From an uncultured Caulobacteraceae bacterium (GTDB lineage Bacteria > Pseudomonadota > Alphaproteobacteria > Caulobacterales > Caulobacteraceae), in the NCBI GenBank assembly GCA_937910255.1, contig CALEOQ010000230.1:1-5058 (forward strand): 5,058 nucleotides of DNA, read 5' to 3'. Within the stretch, counting starts at the first letter, position 1; each line of letters starts with the position of its first letter. This document shows, piece after piece, positions 4,803-5,058 of this stretch. The translations under genes and the position numbers were made by a program. The notes under the pieces are model-generated. The model searched no databases, had not been told where the DNA came from, and saw nothing but the letters and a program-made list of their open reading frames with translations.

Positions 4803-5058
4803 GCAAGAACCTGACAGGCGCTGGGCGCGTCGCCGGTGTCGTGGGCGCGCCCGTCGGCCACTCCCTAAGCCCCCTGATCCACAACGCCTGGATCGCGGGC
4901 GCCGGCCTGGACGCCGCCTATGTGCCGTTCAGCCCGTCGGAGACCGGGTTCGCCGCCTTGATCGAGGGCTTCCGCGGCGGCGTGATCAGCGGCCTCAACG
5001 TCACCCTGCCCTTCAAGGAACAGGCGCTGGCGCTGGCTGATTCGCCCAGCGCCGCGGC
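4799..5058 (+). CDS. aroE: Shikimate dehydrogenase, 5' part (cut by window end)
   Basis: The first 86 codons are visible. AroE reduces 3-dehydroshikimate to shikimate with NADPH in the aromatic amino-acid pathway. The N-terminal substrate domain is clear: VVGAPVGHSLSPLIHNAW (14-31), with S22 and S24 of the shikimate-binding motif, then ISGLNVTLPFKEQAL (63-77), with N67 and the catalytic Lys K73. The start is GTG, overlapping the maf stop in GTGA (4799-4802), with GGAG at 4785-4788 ten bases upstream. No ATG in the visible frame would keep the HSLSP motif, so GTG is well supported. The NADP-binding domain lies beyond the window. Third gene of the rightward operon, co-transcribed and probably translationally coupled. 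Confidence 0.93.
   Translation, partial: MSKNLTGAGRVAGVVGAPVGHSLSPLIHNAWIAGAGLDAAYVPFSPSETGFAALIEGFRGGVISGLNVTLPFKEQALALADSPSAA

Noticed and set aside
1..5058. CRISPR array, tRNA, rRNA or insertion sequence
   Set aside because: No regularly spaced repeats, cloverleaf or transposase seen; the gene content is conserved housekeeping.

Overview
The window looks like the chromosomal replication-origin neighbourhood of a high-GC alphaproteobacterium, most likely a member of the Caulobacteraceae (Caulobacter/Phenylobacterium-like). Two things point there. The gene order hemJ-hemH-hemE / intergenic gap / ppsR-maf-aroE matches the order I remember around Caulobacter crescentus Cori, which lies between hemE and its rightward neighbour. 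The gap also holds a perfect CtrA-type TTAA-N7-TTAA box and a second near-perfect one. Genus and origin function are inferred from synteny and motifs; no search was run.

Layout. Positions 1-304 hold no gene I can support: an AT-rich patch at the left edge and a weak terminator-like hairpin behind hemJ. In Caulobacter the next gene leftward is rho, so this is probably its upstream region, but rho itself is not in view. Positions 305-2831 are a tight leftward heme operon, transcribed hemE (uroporphyrinogen decarboxylase), hemH (ferrochelatase with C-terminal cysteines typical of a [2Fe-2S] enzyme), hemJ (membrane protoporphyrinogen oxidase). Junctions overlap by 1 nt (TGATG) and 4 nt (ATGA). 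Positions 2832-3369 (538 bp) are the putative origin and divergent promoter region. Positions 3370-5058 are a rightward operon: ppsR (PPDK/PEP-synthase regulatory kinase-phosphorylase), maf (nucleotide pyrophosphatase) and the 5' part of aroE (shikimate dehydrogenase, GTG start, cut by the window end). Both junctions overlap by 4 nt.

How it works together. The heme genes cover three steps of the late pathway: uroporphyrinogen III to coproporphyrinogen III, protoporphyrinogen IX to protoporphyrin IX, and iron insertion. The coproporphyrinogen oxidase step is elsewhere. Both operons run away from the gap, so each would be co-directional with a fork leaving it. The gap holds the most interesting structure: CtrA boxes, only degenerate DnaA-box-like sites, GANTC (CcrM) sites, and several inverted repeats. 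One is a 12-of-13 match whose loop carries a GANTC site; another is a perfect 6-bp stem whose loop is GGATAA, the core of a DnaA box. I see no mobile element, CRISPR array, tRNA or rRNA. The coding genes are ordinary housekeeping genes.
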